Assembly (NCBI GenBank): GCA_050251775.1
Contig: JBFWMD010000004.1
Coordinates: 18,829 to 82,828 of the forward strand
DNA: 64,000 bases
DNA from: Paucidesulfovibrio sp050251775
Lineage (GTDB): Bacteria > Desulfobacterota > Desulfovibrionia > Desulfovibrionales > Desulfovibrionaceae
Reading direction: 5' to 3'
The translations under genes were made by a program, and so were the position numbers. Below, one piece after another: positions 62,794 through 64,000 of this stretch. The notes beneath the pieces were generated by a model that saw only the letters and a list, made by a program, of their open reading frames with translations, searched no databases and was not told where the DNA came from. Within the stretch, counting starts at the first letter, position 1; every line of letters begins with the position of its first letter.

Positions 62794-64000
62794 ATGAAAG
62801 TCAGGTCCGTTCCCAACATCCTGGTCATTGAGGACAGCAAGTCGGTTCAGGCTGAACTGGTGCGACGCATTGAAAAGGATCTGCGTTTCAACGCCCGGGC
62901 TGTGACCACGCTGGCCGAGGCCCGCACCGCGCTGGAAGAGGGAGGCTGGTTTCTGGCCATAGCCGACTTGGCGCTGCCGGATTCCAGCGATGGCTCCGTG
63001 GTGGATACCGTGCTGGAGCACGGCCTGCCCTGCCTCGTTTTCACCTCGGACATCACCCAGGAGACGCGCCAGCGGATATTGGCCAAGAATGTGACCGACT
63101 ACGTGGTCAAAAACCGCCACGCCGTGGACAACCTCGTGGCCGCCGTGGGACGCCTCTACCGCATTCGTGGCCGCAAGGCCCTGGTGGTGGACGATTCCCG
63201 CTCCATGCGCCGCTATCTGCAAAACCTCCTTTCCCTGCACCTGCTGGACGTGGTGGCCGTGGAATCAGGCGAACAGGCCCTGGAAGTGTTGCGGCAGGAT
63301 CCGAATTTTCTTCTCGCCGTGGTGGATTACGAGCTGGAAGGCATGGACGGCGTGGAACTGACCGTCAAGATTCGCACCCGTCCGGAGCTCAAGGATCTCG
63401 GGGTGATCGGTGTTTCCTCCTTCAGCGGCGAGCCGCTCTCCGTGCGCTTCATCAAGAACGGGGCCAACGATTTTCTGCGCAAGCCCTTTGAGCGTGAGGA
63501 ATTCCAGGCGCGGATGTTCCAACTCGTGGACACTGTGGAGCGCCAGCGCCGCCTGCGCGAGCTGGACGAGCTCAAGAACCGCCTTCTGGGCATGGCCGCC
63601 CACGATCTGCGCAACCCCATCAACGCCGTGAACGGATTCGCTGGCATCCTGCTCCAGACGGCCAAGGACTTGCTGGACGGCAACCAACGGAGGATGCTGG
63701 AGTACATCCAGTTGGCGGGCTGGCAGATGAACGCGCTGGTCAGCGATCTGCTCGACATTTCGGTGATTGAGAGCGGCAGGCTGGAACTCAGCCGCCAGCG
63801 GGAGGATCTCGCCTCCCTGATCGTGGAGCGCGTGGACATGGCCCAGCTCATGGCCGGAGAAAAAAACATTGAAATCCGCATCGAGCGCAATGATTCCGTG
63901 GTGGCCGAGGTGGATCGGCGGCGCATTGGGCAGGTCATCGACAATTTGCTGACCAACGCCATCAAATTTTCGTCGAGCAACACCGTGGTCAGCGTGGAGG
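62794..64000 (+). CDS. hybrid histidine kinase, REC-REC-HisKA order (3' end outside window)
   Basis: 402 codons visible, open to the window end. Two receiver domains come first: residues about 8-120 (VIEDSKS; Asp in IADLALPD; Lys in VVKNR) and about 127-245 (VVDDSRS; Asp in AVVDYELEGMDG; Lys in LRKPF). A coiled linker leads to a HisKA domain with phospho-acceptor His in GMAAHDLRNPINA (about residue 270), and the HATPase N box VIDNLLTNAIKF is the last visible motif. No membrane segment is seen, so it is cytoplasmic and takes its input from other kinases or the receiver domains. The ATG at 62794 has only a weak GTGAG upstream. Confidence 0.88.
   Translation, partial: MKVRSVPNILVIEDSKSVQAELVRRIEKDLRFNARAVTTLAEARTALEEGGWFLAIADLALPDSSDGSVVDTVLEHGLPCLVFTSDITQETRQRILAKNVTDYVVKNRHAVDNLVAAVGRLYRIRGRKALVVDDSRSMRRYLQNLLSLHLLDVVAVESGEQALEVLRQDPNFLLAVVDYELEGMDGVELTVKIRTRPELKDLGVIGVSSFSGEPLSVRFIKNGANDFLRKPFEREEFQARMFQLVDTVERQRRLRELDELKNRLLGMAAHDLRNPINAVNGFAGILLQTAKDLLDGNQRRMLEYIQLAGWQMNALVSDLLDISVIESGRLELSRQREDLASLIVERVDMAQLMAGEKNIEIRIERNDSVVAEVDRRRIGQVIDNLLTNAIKFSSSNTVVSVE

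Overview
The window reads as one chromosomal segment of a high-GC, Gram-negative, strictly compartmentalised bacterium, most likely a Desulfovibrionales (Desulfovibrio-like) member. The inference rests on gene content: LpxB and lipoproteins give an outer membrane; infA, gatCA, dnaK-grpE, cbpA-cbpM-clpB, a cysteine synthase fused to a CysRS-like domain, a RluA-CoaE fusion, a GrpE with an N-terminal Cys cluster, cytoplasmic CbiK and a RACo-like protein together resemble that order. No rRNA, tRNA, CRISPR array or integrase was seen. The assignment is by recognition, not by a search.

Layout. 1-5 kb: end of an ABC ATPase, a DUF2975 membrane protein with its YozG-like regulator, a GAF/HD-GYP protein, a TrpF-like orphan, infA and a cold-shock gene. 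4.3-10.3 kb: envelope block (lpxB, a divergent Gfo/Idh/MocA oxidoreductase, a BON lipoprotein, an ArnT/GT39-like transferase with a PAP2 phosphatase). 10.4-17 kb: LysE exporter, Maf/DUF115 protein, the cysteine synthase-CysRS-like fusion, and two overlapping genes for unknown secreted proteins. 17-21.7 kb: upp-uraA uracil salvage, RluA-CoaE fusion, rhomboid protease. 21.8-35.3 kb: chaperones (cbpA-cbpM, clpB, grpE-dnaK), interrupted by a lower-GC gene for a TPR + metallo-beta-lactamase protein, a DUF4153-like membrane protein, an M29 aminopeptidase and a TM2 protein. 35.4-49 kb: LpoA-like lipoprotein, gatC, gatA, mnmA, mtaB, then yicC-remA-gmk-pyrF-TPR-HDOD-recJ in one tightly packed run. 49-51.3 kb: an accessory patch with a 5'-truncated Rhs gene, an AT-rich membrane protein that may be its immunity partner, and a degenerate copy of the Rhs core. 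51.4-56.8 kb: minus-strand run cbiK, RACo, rsm22-like, lipB, lipA. 56.8-59.5 kb: a split chemotaxis-type phosphorelay (receiver, Hpt-STAS, CheA without Hpt). 59.7-64 kb: trmH, a GT2 glycosyltransferase, a Sua5/YrdC protein and the start of a REC-REC-histidine kinase that runs off the window.

Most genes are ordinary core genes. The strongest candidates for something new are: the TPR-MBL protein with its near-identical 102-bp repeats and upstream dyad; the cysteine synthase whose CysRS-like half has lost HIGH and KMSKS; the Rhs remnant whose tip/immunity segment is flanked by a repeat of the Rhs core and carries a GAAA-capped hairpin; a set of five promoters whose -10 box lies 5-7 nt before the start codon (probable leaderless mRNAs); an intrinsic terminator between upp and uraA; and an in-register U UUU UUA slippery heptamer in pyrF.
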